Below the pieces are notes generated by a model, which saw only the letters and a list, made by a program, of their open reading frames with translations, was not told the origin of the DNA and did not search any database. Positions 1 to 9,309 of a stretch of DNA of 38,583 nucleotides are shown piece by piece. Each line of letters begins with the position of its first letter. Positions within the stretch are counted from its first letter, which is position 1. A program made the position numbers and the translations under genes. Location of the stretch: the NCBI RefSeq assembly GCF_902805515.1, contig NZ_CADCTE010000110.1:1-38583 (forward strand), read 5' to 3'. Source of the stretch: an uncultured Arthrobacter sp. (GTDB lineage: Bacteria; Actinomycetota; Actinomycetes; Actinomycetales; Micrococcaceae).

Positions 1-137
1 TTTTCCTCGTTGCAGAGGTCGATGCACTCATCGCAGATGTAGACCCCGGGGCCGGCAATGAGCTTCCGCACCTGCTTCTGGCTTTTTCCACAGAAAGAGC
101 ACTTAAGCAGGTCTGTGCTCTCACCAATGCGAGCCAT
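1..137 (-). CDS. clpX: ClpX, ATP-dependent unfoldase of the Clp protease (N-terminal part only)
   Basis: This is the start of ClpX, the AAA+ unfoldase that recognises substrates and feeds them to the ClpP chamber. Only about 45 residues lie in the window; the gene continues past base 1. The reading begins [20 protein letters not shown] and contains CSFC followed about 20 residues later by CDEC, the four-cysteine zinc-binding domain that starts every ClpX. The ATG at 137 has an AAGGGG Shine-Dalgarno about nine bases upstream. clpP2 and clpP1 lie upstream on the same strand, but a hairpin with a T run lies between clpX and clpP2, so clpX probably also has its own promoter; a TAGAGT hexamer on the minus strand at 176-181 is a candidate -10. 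Confidence 0.95.
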   Translation of the reverse strand, partial: MARIGESTDLLKCSFCGKSQKQVRKLIAGPGVYICDECIDLCNEE

Positions 138-206
138 GTGTCAGTCCCCTTACGTGGTACTTGGTTGCTGTTTCCACTCTAGGCCACATGATCCTGCTAA
201 TCAGTA

Positions 207-249
207 TCAAAATGCCCGTGGTGCCCAACAAGGCGCCACGGGCATTCCG
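207..249 (-). terminator. Intrinsic terminator after clpP2
   Basis: An 11-base perfect inverted repeat (211-221 with 236-246) is followed on the minus strand by TTTT. It sits 21 bases past the clpP2 stop and before clpX, so it should end or attenuate the clpP1-clpP2 transcript. Confidence 0.7.
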
Positions 250-269
250 GCCGCAGGACCGTCGCGGAC

Positions 270-944
270 CTACGGAGTGTTGATTTTCGGCTGGATCATC
301 TTGCGTGAGGTGAGGACCTCGTCGACGAGTCCGTAGCTGACCGCTTCGGCCGCCGTGAGGATCTTGTCGCGCTCGATGTCGCGGTTGACCTGCTCGGAAT
401 CCCGCCCGGTGTGCAGGGCGATGGTGTCCTCAAGCCAGGTGCGCATGCGCATCACTTCGTTGGCCTGGATCTCGAGGTCCGATGCCTGCCCGCCCTGGCC
501 GCCGGAGAGGGCGGGCTGGTGGATCAGGACGCGGGCGTTGGGCAGTGCAAGGCGCTTGCCCGGCGCTCCGGCGGCGAGCAGGACGGCGGCCGCGCTGGCT
601 GCCTGCCCGAGGCACACTGTCTGCACCTCGGGACGGATGAACTGCATCGTGTCGTAGATCGCCGTCATGGCGGTGAAGGAGCCGCCCGGAGAGTTGATGT
701 AGAGGGTGATGTCGCGCTCGGGGTCGGTCGACTCGAGGACGAGCAGCTGGGCCATGATGTCATCGGCCGAGGCGTCGTCCACCTGCGTGCCGAGGAAGAT
801 GATGCGGTCCTCGAACAGCTTGGTGTACGGGTCCTGGCGCTTGAAGCCGTAGGGCGTGCGCTCCTCGAACTGCGGAAGGATGTAGCGGCTTGAGGGCATC
901 TGGGGTGCCTGCGACCCGGCGGTGGCCGTGAAATTGGTGTTCAT
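270..944 (-). CDS. clpP2: ClpP2, ATP-dependent Clp protease proteolytic subunit
   Basis: Serine peptidase subunit (224 aa) that in actinobacteria assembles with ClpP1 into a mixed tetradecamer and degrades unfolded proteins delivered by ClpX or ClpC. The catalytic triad is visible as Ser117 (in GQAASAAA), His142 (in LIHQP) and Asp193 (in ERDK); the YINSPGGS substrate-binding strand is at about 82-89. The open frame extends further upstream, but the ATG at 944 has AGGAG five bases before it and gives the expected length. The first 40 residues resemble a processed propeptide. It lies 50 bases downstream of clpP1 on the same strand and is presumably cotranscribed with it. It is called ClpP2 because it is the second gene of the pair and has the longer N-terminus. 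Confidence 0.96.
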   Translation of the reverse strand: MNTNFTATAGSQAPQMPSSRYILPQFEERTPYGFKRQDPYTKLFEDRIIFLGTQVDDASADDIMAQLLVLESTDPERDITLYINSPGGSFTAMTAIYDTMQFIRPEVQTVCLGQAASAAAVLLAAGAPGKRLALPNARVLIHQPALSGGQGGQASDLEIQANEVMRMRTWLEDTIALHTGRDSEQVNRDIERDKILTAAEAVSYGLVDEVLTSRKMIQPKINTP

Positions 945-994
945 GGGGTCTCCTGGTGGAAAGTCTGAAAGAGGTAGGAAACTGCGGCAGGCAC

Positions 995-1618
995 TTACGC
1001 GCGCTGGGTTCCGCCGCCGCCCGATACGGTGCCGGCGTGGGCGGAGATGTGGTCGAAGAACCCGTAGTCGAGGCCCTCCTGCGCGGTGAACCACTTGTCC
1101 CGGTCGTTGTCCTTCAGGATGGTTTCGACGCTCTGCCCGGTCTGCTCGGCAGTCAGTTCCGCCATGACCCGCTTCATGTGAAGGATCAGTTCGGCCTGGA
1201 TGCGGATGTCGGAGGCGGTGCCGCCGATGCCGCCGGAGGGCTGGTGCATGAGGATGCGGGCGTGGGGGGTCGCGTAGCGCTTGCCCTTGGTGCCCGAGGA
1301 CAGCAGGAACTGGCCCATCGAGGCCGCCAGGCCGGTGGCGACGGTGACGACGTCGTTCGGGATGAACTGCATGGTGTCGTAGATGGCCATGCCGGCCGTC
1401 ACGGAGCCGCCGGGAGAGTTGATGTACAGGAAGATGTCCCGCTCCGGGTCCTCGGCGGAGAGCAGCAGGAGCTGGGAGCAGATGACGTTCGCGTTGTCGT
1501 CACGCACCTCGGAACCGAGCCAGATGATGCGCTCCTTGAGGAGCCGGTTGAAGATGTAGTCATCGCGTCCACCGGGATCGGCGGTCGCCATGCTGGGGGT
1601 GGTTGGTTCGGTTGCCAT
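995..1618 (-). CDS. clpP1: ClpP1, ATP-dependent Clp protease proteolytic subunit
   Basis: First proteolytic subunit of the ClpP1P2 protease (207 aa). The triad is Ser100 (GLAASMGQ), His125 (LMHQPSGG) and Asp174 (NDRDK). The start at 1618 is chosen over an in-frame ATG nine codons later because GAGAGG lies upstream of the first one, while the second is preceded only by C-rich sequence. The C-terminus ends in a glycine-rich stretch ([12 protein letters not shown]). It is the promoter-proximal gene of clpP1-clpP2; a candidate ClgR operator lies about 115 bases upstream, which fits the known control of clpP1P2 by ClgR in Streptomyces and Corynebacterium. Confidence 0.96.
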   Translation of the reverse strand: MATEPTTPSMATADPGGRDDYIFNRLLKERIIWLGSEVRDDNANVICSQLLLLSAEDPERDIFLYINSPGGSVTAGMAIYDTMQFIPNDVVTVATGLAASMGQFLLSSGTKGKRYATPHARILMHQPSGGIGGTASDIRIQAELILHMKRVMAELTAEQTGQSVETILKDNDRDKWFTAQEGLDYGFFDHISAHAGTVSGGGGTQRA

Positions 1619-1730
1619 TCTCGTTAACCTCTCACTCTGGCGGGCGCTTCCCCGAAAGGGACTGCCCGTCCGTTTGTCTCACATTGGACACTAACCCGGC
1701 CCGGCGAATTTTTGCTCCTGCTCCGGGAAC

Positions 1731-1748
1731 TGTTCGCTGACGGCGCAC
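1731..1748 (-). promoter_or_regulatory. Candidate ClgR-binding box and -10 upstream of clpP1
   Basis: Bases 1735-1745 read CGCTGACGGCG, which fits the core CGCYNANRGCG that I remember for the Clp gene regulator ClgR; the flanking TGTT also fits. On the minus strand a TAGTGT hexamer at 1688-1693 could be the clpP1 -10, which would place the box near -59, a normal activator position. The match is by eye and from memory of the consensus. Confidence 0.5.
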
Positions 1749-1798
1749 CAGTCCGGACGGCTCCTTTCCGGCCGGAACCGGGGCCGCCGCGGCAACGC

Positions 1799-1834
1799 AA
1801 AAGACGCCGCAGCCCGGGGGCTGCGGCGTCTTTT
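1799..1834 (-). terminator. Intrinsic terminator of tig
   Basis: A perfect 17-base inverted repeat (AAAAGACGCCGCAGCCC at 1799-1815 pairing with 1818-1834) gives a GC-rich hairpin flanked by A and T runs in both directions. It starts 22 bases past the trigger factor stop codon. Confidence 0.9.
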
Positions 1835-1855
1835 CACGCTGGTGAGGCGTGGGAA

Positions 1856-3241
1856 TCAGGCGCGCTGTGCGTCGTCGCCCTCGGTGACCTCGGCGGCGGG
1901 CGCGTCCTCGACGGTGTCGTCGACGTCGACGGTCTCGGTGTCGTCGGCGCCGGGGCGCACGAAGTCGGTGAGATCGACGGCGTCACCGTTGGAGTCGGTG
2001 ACCTTCGCCAGTTCGAGGACCTTGGCCAGGGCCTTGCGGCGCCGGACCTCTCCGACGATCATCGGGACCTGGCCGCTGGAGTCGAGCATCTGGGCGAACT
2101 GGTTCGGTTCCATGCCGTACTGGCTGGCGGTCGAGACGATGTAGTCGATCAGCTCGGCCTGGCTGACCGAGACCTCTTCCTTCTCGGCAACCGTGTCGAG
2201 GATGATCTCGTTGCGGAAGGCGCGCTCGGTGTTGGTGCGCACCTCCGCACGGTGCTCCTCGGTGTCGTGCTCTTCGCCGGCGTTGCCGGCGTTCTCGGGC
2301 TTGAAGTGCTGCTCGAGCTGCTCGGTGATGACAGCCTCGGGGACGGGCACCTCGATCATCTCGACCAGCTTGTCGAGGACCTTGTCGCGGGCTTCGACGC
2401 CCTGGTCGACGATCTTGCTTTCGGCGGCGCGCTTGGCGAGGTCCTCGCGCAGCTCGGCTGCGGTGTCGAACTCGCTGGCCAGCTGGGCAAAGTCGTCGTT
2501 GACCTCGGGGAGCTCGCGCTCCTTGACGGCCTTGACGGTGACGGTGACCTCGGCGTCGGCACCGGAGTGCTCGCCGCCGGCGAGCTTGGTCGCGAAGGTG
2601 GCGGACTCATCGACGCTCAGGCCGGTGACGGCCTCGTCCATGCCCTCGAGCATGGTGCCTGCGCCGACCTGGTAGGAGAGGTCCTGCGCGGAGTCGACCT
2701 CTTCGCCGTCGACCTTGGCGCTGAGGTCAATCGTCAGGAAGTCCCCGTCCTTGGCCGGGCGGTCGACGGAGTTGAGCGTGCCGAAGCGGCTGCGCAGCTC
2801 GTCCACGGCCTTGTCGACGTCCTCGTCCGATGCCGTGGCTGCCTCGACGGTGACCTCGATGCCCGAGTAGTCGGGCAGTTCGATCTCGGGGCGGATGTCG
2901 AGCTCCACGGTGAAGACGAGCTGGCCGTCCTTCTTGGCGGGGTCGGGAACCTCGGTGATTTCGACCTCGGGGCGGCTCAGCGGCCGGATCCCGGTCTCCT
3001 TGACGGCGTTCTGGTAGAACCCGTCGAGCCCGTCATTGACGGCGGTCTCGATGACGTAGCCGCGGCCAACGCGCTGGTCGATGAGCTGCTGGGGAACCTT
3101 GCCCTTGCGGAATCCAGGAACCTGCACCTGACCGGCGATCGTCTTGTAAGCCGCGTCGATGTTCGGCCTGAGTTCCTCGAACGGGACCTCGACATTGAGC
3201 TTCACCCGCGTGGGGGAAAGGTTTTCGACAGCGCTCTTCAC
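1856..3241 (-). CDS. tig: Trigger factor, ribosome-associated chaperone and peptidyl-prolyl isomerase
   Basis: Trigger factor (461 aa) binds near the ribosomal exit tunnel and shields nascent chains. The N-terminal ribosome-binding domain carries the signature loop GFRKGKVP (about 43-50); an FKBP-like isomerase domain follows at roughly 160-240 ([15 protein letters not shown] onward), then the helical substrate-cradling domain. The last 35 residues are very acidic ([16 protein letters not shown]), a common actinobacterial tail. The open frame extends to 3325, but the GTG at 3241, with AGGAGT nine bases upstream, starts [15 protein letters not shown], where the family normally begins. It lies upstream of clpP1-clpP2-clpX, the usual arrangement, with its own terminator. 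Confidence 0.96.
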   Translation of the reverse strand: MKSAVENLSPTRVKLNVEVPFEELRPNIDAAYKTIAGQVQVPGFRKGKVPQQLIDQRVGRGYVIETAVNDGLDGFYQNAVKETGIRPLSRPEVEITEVPDPAKKDGQLVFTVELDIRPEIELPDYSGIEVTVEAATASDEDVDKAVDELRSRFGTLNSVDRPAKDGDFLTIDLSAKVDGEEVDSAQDLSYQVGAGTMLEGMDEAVTGLSVDESATFATKLAGGEHSGADAEVTVTVKAVKERELPEVNDDFAQLASEFDTAAELREDLAKRAAESKIVDQGVEARDKVLDKLVEMIEVPVPEAVITEQLEQHFKPENAGNAGEEHDTEEHRAEVRTNTERAFRNEIILDTVAEKEEVSVSQAELIDYIVSTASQYGMEPNQFAQMLDSSGQVPMIVGEVRRRKALAKVLELAKVTDSNGDAVDLTDFVRPGADDTETVDVDDTVEDAPAAEVTEGDDAQRA

Positions 3242-3331
3242 AGCGTAGGACTCCTGAGTGATTGGGATAGTTTCCGTATTGAAAAACGAGGACCCGGTAT
3301 CCGAAAATACTAGGGTCTTCGACATACGGAG

Positions 3332-3405
<74 letters not shown>

Positions 3406-3518
3406 AGAGTGCGAGAGCCAGTCTACGTAACTTTGACCCCCGTTGCACATTTGGCGAATGCAGCCCACCTGTGGTGTAGTTATATGCGTTCCTGAGAGCC
3501 TCTGAGGCCCGGGATTCC

Positions 3519-3589
3519 GGGGATGTAGCTTAATGGTAAAGCCTCAGTCTTCCAAACTGATTACGCGGGTTCGATTCCCGTCATCCCCT
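3519..3589 (+). tRNA. tRNA-Gly (TCC)
   Basis: The acceptor stem GGGGATG pairs with CATCCCC; the D arm is TAGCTTAATGGTAAAGCC and the anticodon loop CTTCCAA gives anticodon TCC (glycine). The T loop is TTCGATT. Length is 71 bases, typical of tRNA-Gly. It is divergent from tRNA-Pro and is followed directly by a terminator. Confidence 0.96.
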
Positions 3590-3599
3590 CGGAAACGAC

Positions 3600-3634
3600 A
3601 ACACCCGGACGTCTTGGACGTCCGGGTGTTTTTG
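3600..3634 (+). terminator. Terminator between tRNA-Gly and rpiB, with a duplicated tail
   Basis: A perfect 14-base inverted repeat (3600-3613 and 3617-3630, loop TTG) is followed by a T run. It serves the convergent pair tRNA-Gly (plus) and rpiB (minus). The 3' half, CCGGGTGTTTTTGT, is repeated once more at about 3640-3653, a small tandem duplication. Confidence 0.9.
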
Positions 3635-3676
3635 TGTGCTCCGGGTGTTTTTGTCTGCGCTGCCGTGCGGCCGGGC

Positions 3677-4150
3677 CTAGTCGGGGACGTCCCCGGTGGC
3701 CTCGTAGTCGGCGATCTTGCCGATGCGGCGCACGTGGCGGCTGTCATTGCTGAACGGCTCGGCGAGGAAGGCCTCGATGATTGAGGTCGCCTCCTCGACG
3801 CTGTGCTGGCGGCCGCCGACGGCGATGATGTTCGCGTCGTTGTGGTTGCGGGCCAGCCGGGCGGTGTCGAGGTTCCAGGCCAGGGCGGCGCGGATGCCGC
3901 GCACCTTGTTGGCGGCGATCTGCTCGCCGTTGCCGGACCCGCCCAGCACGATCCCGAGCGCCTCAACCCCTGCGGCCTGGTCGGCGACGACGGCGAGGGC
4001 CGCGTTGATGCAGAAGCGGGGGTAGTCGTCCTCGGGGTCGTACTCGGTCGGGCCGTGGTCGACCACGTCGTAGCCGGCGGCGCCGAGGTGGCCGACAAGG
4101 TGGGCGCTGAGCTCCATCCCTGCATGATCTGTGGCGAGGTGGACACGCAT
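3677..4150 (-). CDS. rpiB: Ribose-5-phosphate isomerase B
   Basis: Interconverts ribose 5-phosphate and ribulose 5-phosphate in the pentose phosphate pathway (157 aa). The N-terminus MRVHLATDHAGMELS is the RpiB phosphate-binding start; GGSGNGEQIAANKVRGIRAA contains Glu76, the residue that acts as base in the mycobacterial type, where the enteric catalytic cysteine is missing. RNHNDAN at 101-107 is the conserved His loop. The ATG at 4150 is preferred to a TTG two codons upstream; neither has a clear Shine-Dalgarno. The 232 bases upstream, shared with divergent pepN, hold no other gene. gnd, another pentose phosphate enzyme, is also in this window but far away. Confidence 0.93.
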   Translation of the reverse strand: MRVHLATDHAGMELSAHLVGHLGAAGYDVVDHGPTEYDPEDDYPRFCINAALAVVADQAAGVEALGIVLGGSGNGEQIAANKVRGIRAALAWNLDTARLARNHNDANIIAVGGRQHSVEEATSIIEAFLAEPFSNDSRHVRRIGKIADYEATGDVPD

Positions 4151-4382
4151 GAGCAATCCGTTCGGTCGGGGGCGATTCCGCCTTCTAGCCTACTGCTCCG
4201 GCGCCGCCCCGGTGTCTCCCCCGCGTGCGCGGACCCGCCTCCGCGCGGCCTCCCGTTCCCCGGCAGCGCTGCGCCGGGAACCCCGGAGGGAGGTGCTTAA
4301 AAGGAAAAAGTGAGAGAATACGAAACGCTGCGCAGGGCGACCCCGACGCGGCGTCCTTGTTCCCCACCCTGGAGGCGACCCC

Positions 4383-6944
4383 TTGCCCGGCATGAACCTG
4401 ACGCGCAGCGAAGCCAGCGTCCGCTCCGAACTCCTGCAAGTCCACTCCTACGACATCAACCTTGACCTGATGCGCGGAGAGCGCGTGTTCGGTTCGAGGA
4501 CGGTGATCCGCTTCGATGCGGTCCAGGGCGCCTCAACGTTCATCGATGCAGTGACGGACACCGTGCACCGCGTGAGCCTCAACGGCGTGGAACTCGATCC
4601 CGCCTCGGTCGCCGACGGTTACCGCATCGCCCTGCCGGACCTCGCCGCCTCGAACGAGCTCGTTGTCGATGCCGACATGCTGTACATGAACACGGGCGAG
4701 GGGCTCCACCGCTTCGTGGACCCCGTGGACCGCGAGGTCTACCTCTACACCCAGTTCGAGGTTCCCGACTCCCGGCGCGTGTTCGCCGTGTTCGAGCAGC
4801 CCGACCTGAAGTCGACCTTCCGCTTCACCGTGACGGCGCCGCCGCACTGGGATGTCATCTCCAACTCCCCCACCCCCGAGCCGGTCGCCGCCGCCGCTGC
4901 CGGCGAGGAGCCGGCACGCTCCACCTGGTCGTTCGAGCCGACGCCGGTCATGTCCTCCTACGTCACGGCCCTCATTGCCGGCCCGTACCAGGCGGTGCGC
5001 AGCGAACTGACGAGCGCCGATGGGCGCACCATCCCGCTTGGGGTCTTCGCCCGCCGGTCGCTCATGCAGCACCTCGACGCCGAGAACATCTTTCAGCTCA
5101 CCCGCCAGGGCTTCGAGTTCTACGAGAAGCAGTTCGGCACGCCCTACCCGTTTGAGAAGTACGACCAGCTGTTCGTCCCGGAGTTCAACGCCGGGGCCAT
5201 GGAAAACGCCGGCGCGGTGACGTTCGTGGAGACCTACGTCTTCCGCTCCCGCGTCCCCGAGGCCACGGTGGAACGCCGGGCCATCACCATCCTTCACGAG
5301 CTGGCCCACATGTGGTTCGGCGACCTCGTCACCATGAAGTGGTGGAACGACCTGTGGCTCAATGAGTCCTTCGCCGAGTACATGTCGACCCTGGCCGCCG
5401 CGGAGGCGACGGAGTTCACCCAGTCCTGGACCACGTTCGCCTCGCTGGAGAAGTCCTGGGCGTACCGCCAGGACCAGCTGCCCTCAACGCACCCGATCGT
5501 CGCCGAGATCAAGGACCTGGATGACGTCCAGGTGAACTTCGACGGCATCACCTACGCCAAGGGTGCCTCGGTGCTCAAGCAGCTGGTCGCCTGGGTGGGC
5601 CAGGAGAAGTTCATGGAGGGCGTTCGCGAGTACTTCTCCCGGCATTCCTGGAAGAACACCGAGCTCAAGGACCTGCTCGTGGAACTCGAGAAGGCCAGCG
5701 GACGCGACCTCACCCAATGGTCCTCGCTGTGGCTCGAGACCGCCGGCGTGAACACCCTGCGCCCCGAGTTCACCGTGAACGAGGACGGCGTGATCACCGC
5801 CTTCTCCATCGCGCAGTCCGCACCGGAGGACTACCCCACCATCCGCCCGCACCGCCTCGCGGTCGGCTTCTACGACCTCGATGACGAAGGCCGGCTGACC
5901 CGGGTCTCCCGCATGGAGCTCGACGTCGACGGTGAGCGCACCGAGGTGCCCGAGGCCGTCGGGCAGCGCCAGCCCGCCCTGGTCCTGCTGAACGACGACG
6001 ACCTCGCCTACGCCAAGATCCGCCTTGACCCGGCGTCCTTGCGCACCTCCATCCGGCACCTGCGCAACTTCGCCGATTCCCTCGCCCGCACCCTCGTCTG
6101 GGGCTCGGCCTGGGACGCGGCGCGGGACGGCGAGACGCCGGCGCGGAACTACGTCGAACTGATCATGCAGAACATCGGCGAGGAATCGGACTCCTCGGTG
6201 GTCCTCGTGCTGCTCCGCCAGCTGGCCGCAACCCTCACGTTCTACGTCAACCCCGAGGACCGGCAGGCCATGAGCGACGCCGTGGCCGACAGCCTGCTCG
6301 AACTCTCCGAAGCGGCAGGGCCCGGGTCGGACTCGCAGCTCCAGTTCATCAAGGCCTTTGCCACCCACGCCCGGACCGATGCCCAGCTCGACGTCGTCGA
6401 GGCGATCCTGACCGGCACCTCCGTCCCCGAGGGGCTGACGGTCGACTCGGACCTCCGCTGGGAGCTGCTCACCTCACTCGTGGCCGGGGGCCGGTACGGG
6501 CAGGAGCAGATCGACGCCGAACTCGAGGCCGACTCCACGGCGACCGGTCAGCTCGCGGCCGCCCTGGCACGCGCCGCGGTGCCGACCGCGGAGGCCAAGG
6601 CCGACGCCTGGAGTGCCATCGTGGAGCGCAGTGACCTGCCCAACGCCGCCCAGCGCTCGGCGATCCAGGGTTTCACCCGCGTCCACGACACCGCGCTGCT
6701 CGAGCCGTACGCCGCGAAGTACTTCGACTCGGTCCGGGAGGTCTGGGACTCGCGCACCTACGAGATCGCCCAGCAGATCGTCGTCGGCCTGTACCCCTCG
6801 CGGCTCGTCTCCGAGGACACCCTGGAGCGGACCGACGCGTTCCTGGCCGAACTCGGTGACGAGATTCCGTCGCTGCGGCGCCTGATCCTCGAGAACCGCG
6901 ACGGCGTGCAGCGGGCGCTGCGCGCCCAGGCCGTGGACCGGTAG
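4383..6944 (+). CDS. pepN: Aminopeptidase N, M1-family zinc metalloprotease
   Basis: Cytoplasmic zinc aminopeptidase (853 aa) that trims N-terminal residues from peptides, probably those left by Clp and other proteases. The GAMEN exopeptidase motif is at 271-275 and the zinc site HELAH is at 305-309, with the third ligand Glu328 in WLNESFAEY. The N-terminal beta domain is at about 20-200 and a helical ERAP1-like C-terminal domain runs from about 520. The TTG at 4383 is chosen as start because GGAGG lies six bases before it and the protein then begins MPGMNLTR, as actinobacterial PepN usually does; the ATG three codons later is too far from that site. The osmC-like gene follows after three bases. 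Confidence 0.96.
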   Translation: MPGMNLTRSEASVRSELLQVHSYDINLDLMRGERVFGSRTVIRFDAVQGASTFIDAVTDTVHRVSLNGVELDPASVADGYRIALPDLAASNELVVDADMLYMNTGEGLHRFVDPVDREVYLYTQFEVPDSRRVFAVFEQPDLKSTFRFTVTAPPHWDVISNSPTPEPVAAAAAGEEPARSTWSFEPTPVMSSYVTALIAGPYQAVRSELTSADGRTIPLGVFARRSLMQHLDAENIFQLTRQGFEFYEKQFGTPYPFEKYDQLFVPEFNAGAMENAGAVTFVETYVFRSRVPEATVERRAITILHELAHMWFGDLVTMKWWNDLWLNESFAEYMSTLAAAEATEFTQSWTTFASLEKSWAYRQDQLPSTHPIVAEIKDLDDVQVNFDGITYAKGASVLKQLVAWVGQEKFMEGVREYFSRHSWKNTELKDLLVELEKASGRDLTQWSSLWLETAGVNTLRPEFTVNEDGVITAFSIAQSAPEDYPTIRPHRLAVGFYDLDDEGRLTRVSRMELDVDGERTEVPEAVGQRQPALVLLNDDDLAYAKIRLDPASLRTSIRHLRNFADSLARTLVWGSAWDAARDGETPARNYVELIMQNIGEESDSSVVLVLLRQLAATLTFYVNPEDRQAMSDAVADSLLELSEAAGPGSDSQLQFIKAFATHARTDAQLDVVEAILTGTSVPEGLTVDSDLRWELLTSLVAGGRYGQEQIDAELEADSTATGQLAAALARAAVPTAEAKADAWSAIVERSDLPNAAQRSAIQGFTRVHDTALLEPYAAKYFDSVREVWDSRTYEIAQQIVVGLYPSRLVSEDTLERTDAFLAELGDEIPSLRRLILENRDGVQRALRAQAVDR

Positions 6945-6947
6945 CCC

Positions 6948-7436
6948 GTGAACCTCTCCGAACACCGATACAACGTGGCGGTGAAGTGGACGGGGAACCT
7001 CGGCACCGGCACCTCGGGCTACCGGGACTACAGCCGGGAGAACGAGGTCACCGCCCCCGGGCTGCCGCTCCTTCCGGGCACCGCCGATCCGACCTTCCAT
7101 GGGCAGAAGGACCGGTGGAACCCGGAGCAGCTGCTCCTTGCCGCCCTGTCCCAGTGCCACCTGCTGTCCTACCTCCACGTGGCGGTGAAGGCGGGTGTGA
7201 CAGTGACCGCGTACGACGACGACGCAGAAGGCTTTATGCGGCTCAACCGCGACGGCACCGGCGAATTCACCCGCGTTCTCCTCCGCCCCCGGGTGACGGT
7301 CGCCTCACCGGAGGACGTCGAGAAGGCCACCGGACTTCATGCCGCGGCCGCTGCGACGTGCTTCATCGCCCGTTCGGTGAACTTCCCGGTCGACCATGAG
7401 CCCGTCACGGTCCTCGCGGACCCGGCGGTAGCCTAG
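6948..7436 (+). CDS. OsmC-family peroxide-detoxifying protein
   Basis: OsmC/Ohr-family protein (162 aa) predicted to reduce organic hydroperoxides through a cysteine pair. Cys70 (in LSQCHLL) and Cys138 (in AATCFIA) occupy the family's two redox positions, with Glu60 (RWNPEQLLLAA) in the active-site helix. The start is GTG at 6948, only three bases after the pepN stop, so translation is probably coupled. It resembles the YhfA/OsmC-like subgroup rather than classical Ohr. The substrate is not determined from sequence. The neighbours MscS and GlbO suggest a loose stress-related transcription unit. Confidence 0.88.
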   Translation: MNLSEHRYNVAVKWTGNLGTGTSGYRDYSRENEVTAPGLPLLPGTADPTFHGQKDRWNPEQLLLAALSQCHLLSYLHVAVKAGVTVTAYDDDAEGFMRLNRDGTGEFTRVLLRPRVTVASPEDVEKATGLHAAAAATCFIARSVNFPVDHEPVTVLADPAVA

Positions 7437-7515
7437 TAACAGCAGCGCCGCCGGGCCCCCGCACCGGGCGGGAGCCGGCCCCGCGGCACCCACGAAGGAA
7501 GCAGTAAACACCGGC

Positions 7516-8139
7516 ATGGATTTTTTTCCGGAGCTCGGCTACGGCGGGCGTGTCATCGGCGCCGTCGTCATCCTGATCGCCGCCCTCCTCCTCTGGCTTA
7601 TCGTCCGCTACCTGGTGCACCGCTCGGTGACCCGGGTCCGGAACGGGTACAGCGTCTTCAAGAAACCCCACTTCCGGTGGGCGCAGCCCGTGCTGCGCTC
7701 GCTCGACACGGGCCGCCGCAGCCAGCGCGCCGAAACCATCGGCGGCCTCCTCACCAGCGTCGCCGGCGTGAGCCTCGCCATCATCGCGATCATGATGGCG
7801 CTCCAGGAACTCGGCCTGAACATCGGCCCGATCCTGGCCAGCGTTGGGATTGTCGGCATCGCCATCGGTTTCGGCGCCCGTGAGGTCATCCGGGACGCGT
7901 TCCTTGGCTTCTTCATCACCATCGAGGACCAGTACGGCATCGGGGACACCATCGAGATCGGCGAGACCGTGGGCGTGGTGCAGTCAGTTGGCCTCCGCAT
8001 CACGCGCATGGTCGATGCGAACGGTGCCATCTGGTACGTGCGCAACGGCGACATCACCAAGGTGGGCAACCGCTCGCAGGGAAACTACATCGAGCCGGCG
8101 CCGGCCGACCAGCCGGAGACTGCAGGAGAGAAACCATGA
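7516..8139 (+). CDS. Small MscS-family mechanosensitive channel
   Basis: Short MscS-like membrane channel (207 aa; the Escherichia coli protein has 286) predicted to open under membrane tension. There is an N-terminal membrane helix at about 11-33, a second hydrophobic helix at about 76-98 and the glycine/alanine-rich pore helix at about 104-130 ([20 protein letters not shown]). The beta domain follows ([17 protein letters not shown]), then the protein ends after [11 protein letters not shown], so the usual C-terminal alpha/beta cage domain is missing or very short. The start ATG is at 7516 with GAAGGA about 15 bases upstream, a long spacing. The stop overlaps the start of glbO by four bases (ATGA), so the two are translationally coupled. 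Confidence 0.9.
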   Translation: MDFFPELGYGGRVIGAVVILIAALLLWLIVRYLVHRSVTRVRNGYSVFKKPHFRWAQPVLRSLDTGRRSQRAETIGGLLTSVAGVSLAIIAIMMALQELGLNIGPILASVGIVGIAIGFGAREVIRDAFLGFFITIEDQYGIGDTIEIGETVGVVQSVGLRITRMVDANGAIWYVRNGDITKVGNRSQGNYIEPAPADQPETAGEKP

Positions 8140-8618
8140 CCGAACCCGAGCCGATGCTCCAGGAGACCATTCCGCTGACGCCGGGCCGCCCGGCCCTGCC
8201 GGCGGACCGGGTGATCCAGGTCGGGCAGGGCTTCACCCAGCCCGACTACAACTTCTACGAGGCGGTCGGCGGCCACCCCACCTTCGTGAAGCTGATCGAC
8301 GCCTTCTACGACGGCGTGGCCCAGGACGAGATCCTGCGGCCCATGTACCCGGAGGAGGACCTCGGGCCGGCCAAGGAGCGCCTGCTGTTGTTCCTTGAGC
8401 AGTACTGGGGCGGGCCGAAGACCTACGGCGAACAACGCGGACATCCGAGGCTGCGCATGCGCCACATCCCCTTCCAGGTCACGCCGAAGGCCCGCGATGC
8501 CTGGCTGCGCCACATGCGCGCCGCCGTCGACTCCCTGGACCTGGCTCCCCTTCACGAGGCGACCCTGTGGGACTACCTCGACCGGGCGGCGCAGTCGATG
8601 GTGAACGCCGCGGACTGA
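8136..8618 (+). CDS. glbO: Group II truncated haemoglobin (GlbO/TrHbO)
   Basis: Truncated globin (160 aa) that binds haem and oxygen or nitric oxide; in mycobacteria GlbO is linked to respiration and peroxidase-like chemistry. Visible group II residues are Tyr58 at B10 (AFYDGV), Tyr71 at CD1 (MYPEED), proximal His110 (RMRHIPF) and Trp123 at G8 (DAWLRHM). An N-terminal extension of about 38 residues precedes the globin core. The start ATG overlaps the mscS stop and has AGGAGAG upstream. It is the last gene of the pepN-osmC-mscS-glbO run and ends 25 bases from the convergent unknown gene. Confidence 0.94.
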   Translation: MTEPEPMLQETIPLTPGRPALPADRVIQVGQGFTQPDYNFYEAVGGHPTFVKLIDAFYDGVAQDEILRPMYPEEDLGPAKERLLLFLEQYWGGPKTYGEQRGHPRLRMRHIPFQVTPKARDAWLRHMRAAVDSLDLAPLHEATLWDYLDRAAQSMVNAAD

Positions 8619-8643
8619 CCGCAGGCGTGTCCCTCGAGGGCGT

Positions 8644-9309
8644 TTAGAGCACTGCGGCGGCCCGCACCAGCACGTGCCCGCGCGACGTGCTCAGCCGGGT
8701 CCACCGGCCGTTGGTGAACAGCGACGGGGTTTCACCCTCGGCGAGGAACCCCAAGGCGAAGGCGCCGAAGGCGGCTCCCGCAGGCAGGCCCGCGGGAGCC
8801 CCGGGGATCGCCCTCCCCCACACCGTGCCGCGCCGGTTGTTGACCATCAGCGCCCCCGCGCGGTCGGGAAGGCTGCCGGCGACGTCGGCGATCCCGGCCC
8901 TCGCCGCCTCCTCGAGTGCGTCGGTGGCAAGCGTCCCCGCGGGCTCCCAGCCGGCGCGGGGCGGCAGCACCCCGGCCCAATTCTGCCGCAGTGTCGTCGT
9001 CGGGACGGCGAAGACGACGTCATCCCGCATGCGCGCCAGCCGGTCGGAGACCGAGGCCAGCGCCACCGTCACATCGACCCGGGCCGGCTCCGCGAGGGGC
9101 ATGGTGCGCAGGCCGAGCACCGTGGGGATCGCCTCCCCGAGCACAGCCGGGCGCAGCATGCAGACGTAGGCCGCCAGGACGGTTCCCGAGGCCTGCAGCC
9201 GTACGGCGCCGTCGTCGGTTGCCCGCGCCCGTGCCGTGAAGGTGCGCAGGTCTGCCGAGACCTGGGCATCGGAAAAGACGAGGTGCGTCGACTCGAGTGC
9301 CGCCGTCAC
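8644..9309 (-). CDS. Conserved protein of unknown function
   Basis: I do not recognise this 221-residue protein. Its body is soluble and well conserved in style: VTAALESTHLVFSDAQVSAD near the start, an Arg/Ala-rich middle with LGLRTMPLAEPARVDVTVAL, and a C-terminal stretch ending NGRWTRLSTSRGHVLVRAAAVL. There is no signal peptide or membrane segment. The GTG at 9309 is the most likely start, but no Shine-Dalgarno precedes it; instead a 38-codon ORF with a good ribosome site ends exactly over this GTG (GTGA overlap), so translation may depend on coupling. The long in-frame extension upstream (to 9795) is Arg/Pro/His-rich and looks non-coding. An alternative is that the small ORF and this gene are one gene split by a frameshift. 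Confidence 0.65.
   Translation of the reverse strand: MTAALESTHLVFSDAQVSADLRTFTARARATDDGAVRLQASGTVLAAYVCMLRPAVLGEAIPTVLGLRTMPLAEPARVDVTVALASVSDRLARMRDDVVFAVPTTTLRQNWAGVLPPRAGWEPAGTLATDALEEAARAGIADVAGSLPDRAGALMVNNRRGTVWGRAIPGAPAGLPAGAAFGAFALGFLAEGETPSLFTNGRWTRLSTSRGHVLVRAAAVL

Noticed and set aside
1712-3313. A 533-codon plus-strand frame across tig
   Set aside because: Low-complexity Gly/Val/Asp-rich translation and full overlap with trigger factor show that it is a shadow.
8631-8640. CCCTCGAGGG palindrome between glbO and the unknown gene
   Set aside because: Too short to be a useful terminator or operator; likely chance in GC-rich DNA.
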